From contig DYJD01000004.1 in assembly GCA_020723325.1 (NCBI GenBank), positions 124,001 through 188,000 of the forward strand: a DNA stretch of 64,000 nucleotides. The letters run 5' to 3'. This document shows positions 63,230 to 64,000 of the stretch, piece after piece; positions within the stretch are counted from its first letter, which is position 1; each line of letters begins with the position of its first letter. Position numbers and translations under genes: made by a program. The notes beneath the pieces were generated by a model, which was not told the DNA's origin, did no database searches, and was given only the letters and a program-made list of their open reading frames with translations. This stretch comes from Desulfosudis oleivorans (GTDB taxonomy: Bacteria > Desulfobacterota > Desulfobacteria > Desulfobacterales > SURF-7).

Positions 63230-64000
63230 GGCTTCGCCTCCCCTGATTCGGGCCGCGTTCGGAGCTTGAGGCCCAGCATCTTCACTACCTGGTGGTTGAT
63301 CTCCAGATTAAAGGCCGGCACCGACAGGGAACAGTCCTTACCGGCCGACAGGTTCAGAACGATCTCGCCGGTCTGTCTTCCGATTTCCCGATAATCCATC
63401 ACCAGTGAAAGGGCCGCACCACTCTCGATAAAAAAGCGATTATAACCGATGCAGCCCACCCGATTGGTAATGGCCTCTTTAATGATGTACTGCACAAGAC
63501 TTTCCTGGCTGACGGTCTGGTCCGGGATAAACCACAGATAATCGATTTTCACCCAGGCCTCCTGCAGCATCTGAGGGATATCCTTTGGTGAAGCGACCCG
63601 GATGGGTATCAAAGTCAAGCCGTTTTTTTCCGCTGCAACCGTAGCGGCTCTGAAAAAAACATCATTGTTGTTTGGATCAAAAAGCAGGCCCACCCTTGCG
63701 CCGTTGGTCATCAGACCGGTTATCAATTCCACTTGTCGCCCGGCCGGAATCCGCAGGGAGACACCCCAGAGTAGTTCTTCTTCCGGCAGAATCTCCTCAG
63801 GGTTGAGGAGCATGGTATAAATGCGACGACGCGTCATGGACCTCAATTCCTGCCGGGCGAAACGGGTCGCTTCAGGTCCCACTGTGACCGCCATGGAAAA
63901 CTTGCTCTCGCTGATCTCATTGACCAGCAGAGCCGCACTTTTACCCTGATAATCCTCCAGAAAAAAAATCCGTGCCTCCACTTTGACGTCTTGAGTCAAA
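63226..64000 (-). CDS. ABC substrate-binding-like protein (partial, N-terminus outside the window)
   Basis: At least 257 residues of a periplasmic-binding-protein fold of the ABC_sub_bind (PF04392-like) type are visible: VTVGPEATRFARQEL, TRRRIYTMLLNPEEIL, NGARVGLLFDPNNND, WFIPDQTVSQESLVQYII and CIGYNRFFIESGAALS. The frame continues past the window edge, where the signal peptide should be. It is translationally coupled to the histidine kinase, so it may act as the ligand sensor for it rather than in transport (inference). Confidence 0.8.
   Translation of the reverse strand, partial: LTQDVKVEARIFFLEDYQGKSAALLVNEISESKFSMAVTVGPEATRFARQELRSMTRRRIYTMLLNPEEILPEEELLWGVSLRIPAGRQVELITGLMTNGARVGLLFDPNNNDVFFRAATVAAEKNGLTLIPIRVASPKDIPQMLQEAWVKIDYLWFIPDQTVSQESLVQYIIKEAITNRVGCIGYNRFFIESGAALSLVMDYREIGRQTGEIVLNLSAGKDCSLSVPAFNLEINHQVVKMLGLKLRTRPESGEAKP

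Overview
The window looks like a chromosome segment of a Gram-negative, probably anaerobic bacterium of the Desulfobacterota (Desulfobacterales-like); this is an inference from gene content, not from a marker gene. Pointers are a TonB receptor beside a sigma-54 two-component system, many lipoproteins and secreted proteins, a Wzm/Wzt polysaccharide exporter, numerous radical SAM enzymes, a CheX-type protein, and an in-frame UGA that has every mark of a selenocysteine codon. Most of the window is GC-rich, but 21.7-33.3 kb contains clearly AT-rich genes and gaps that look acquired.

Layout. 0-4.3 kb (+): tail of a membrane protein, two unknown proteins, a PqqD-like protein and an ABC-2 type permease, with a 5'-truncated four-helix-bundle gene lying antisense between the last two. 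4.3-7.9 kb: methyltransferase, secreted proteins, a CAP lipoprotein, a CheX-like protein and a CsgG-like lipoprotein. 8.1-12.2 kb: one 1371-residue envelope protein. 12.5-19.4 kb (+): FabH-like synthase, then a compact cassette of sugar formyltransferase, two radical SAM/SPASM proteins, WbqC-like protein, NDP-sugar 4,6-dehydratase and sugar aminotransferase, consistent with a formylated 4-amino sugar. 19.5-20.2 kb: VapBC-like toxin-antitoxin pair. 20.2-35.1 kb: envelope glycan genes in shorter blocks (methyltransferase, GT2, two flippase-like paralogues, B12-type radical SAM, asparagine synthetase, two multi-pass GT-C-like proteins, SGNH lipoprotein). 35.1-46.8 kb (-): a tight operon of Sel1-repeat protein, radical SAM protein, Wzm, Wzt, methyltransferase and large multidomain glycosyltransferases. 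46.9-57 kb: TPR protein, then secreted proteins including an UshA-like selenoprotein, a transglutaminase-like protein, an S-layer-like protein with a leader hairpin and strong terminator, and a CAP-domain protein. 57.3-64 kb (-): TonB receptor, NtrC-type regulator, histidine kinase and substrate-binding protein, probably one sensing and uptake unit.

The most interesting items are the UGA plus SECIS hairpin at 49.5 kb, an AT-rich inverted-terminus repeat family present in six full and one half copy (one flanking a four-helix-bundle gene, one supplying the N-terminus of the TonB receptor, one inside a 239-bp tandem duplication), a second MITE-like element at 12.3 kb, and a radical SAM protein whose SPASM-like cysteines are at the wrong end.
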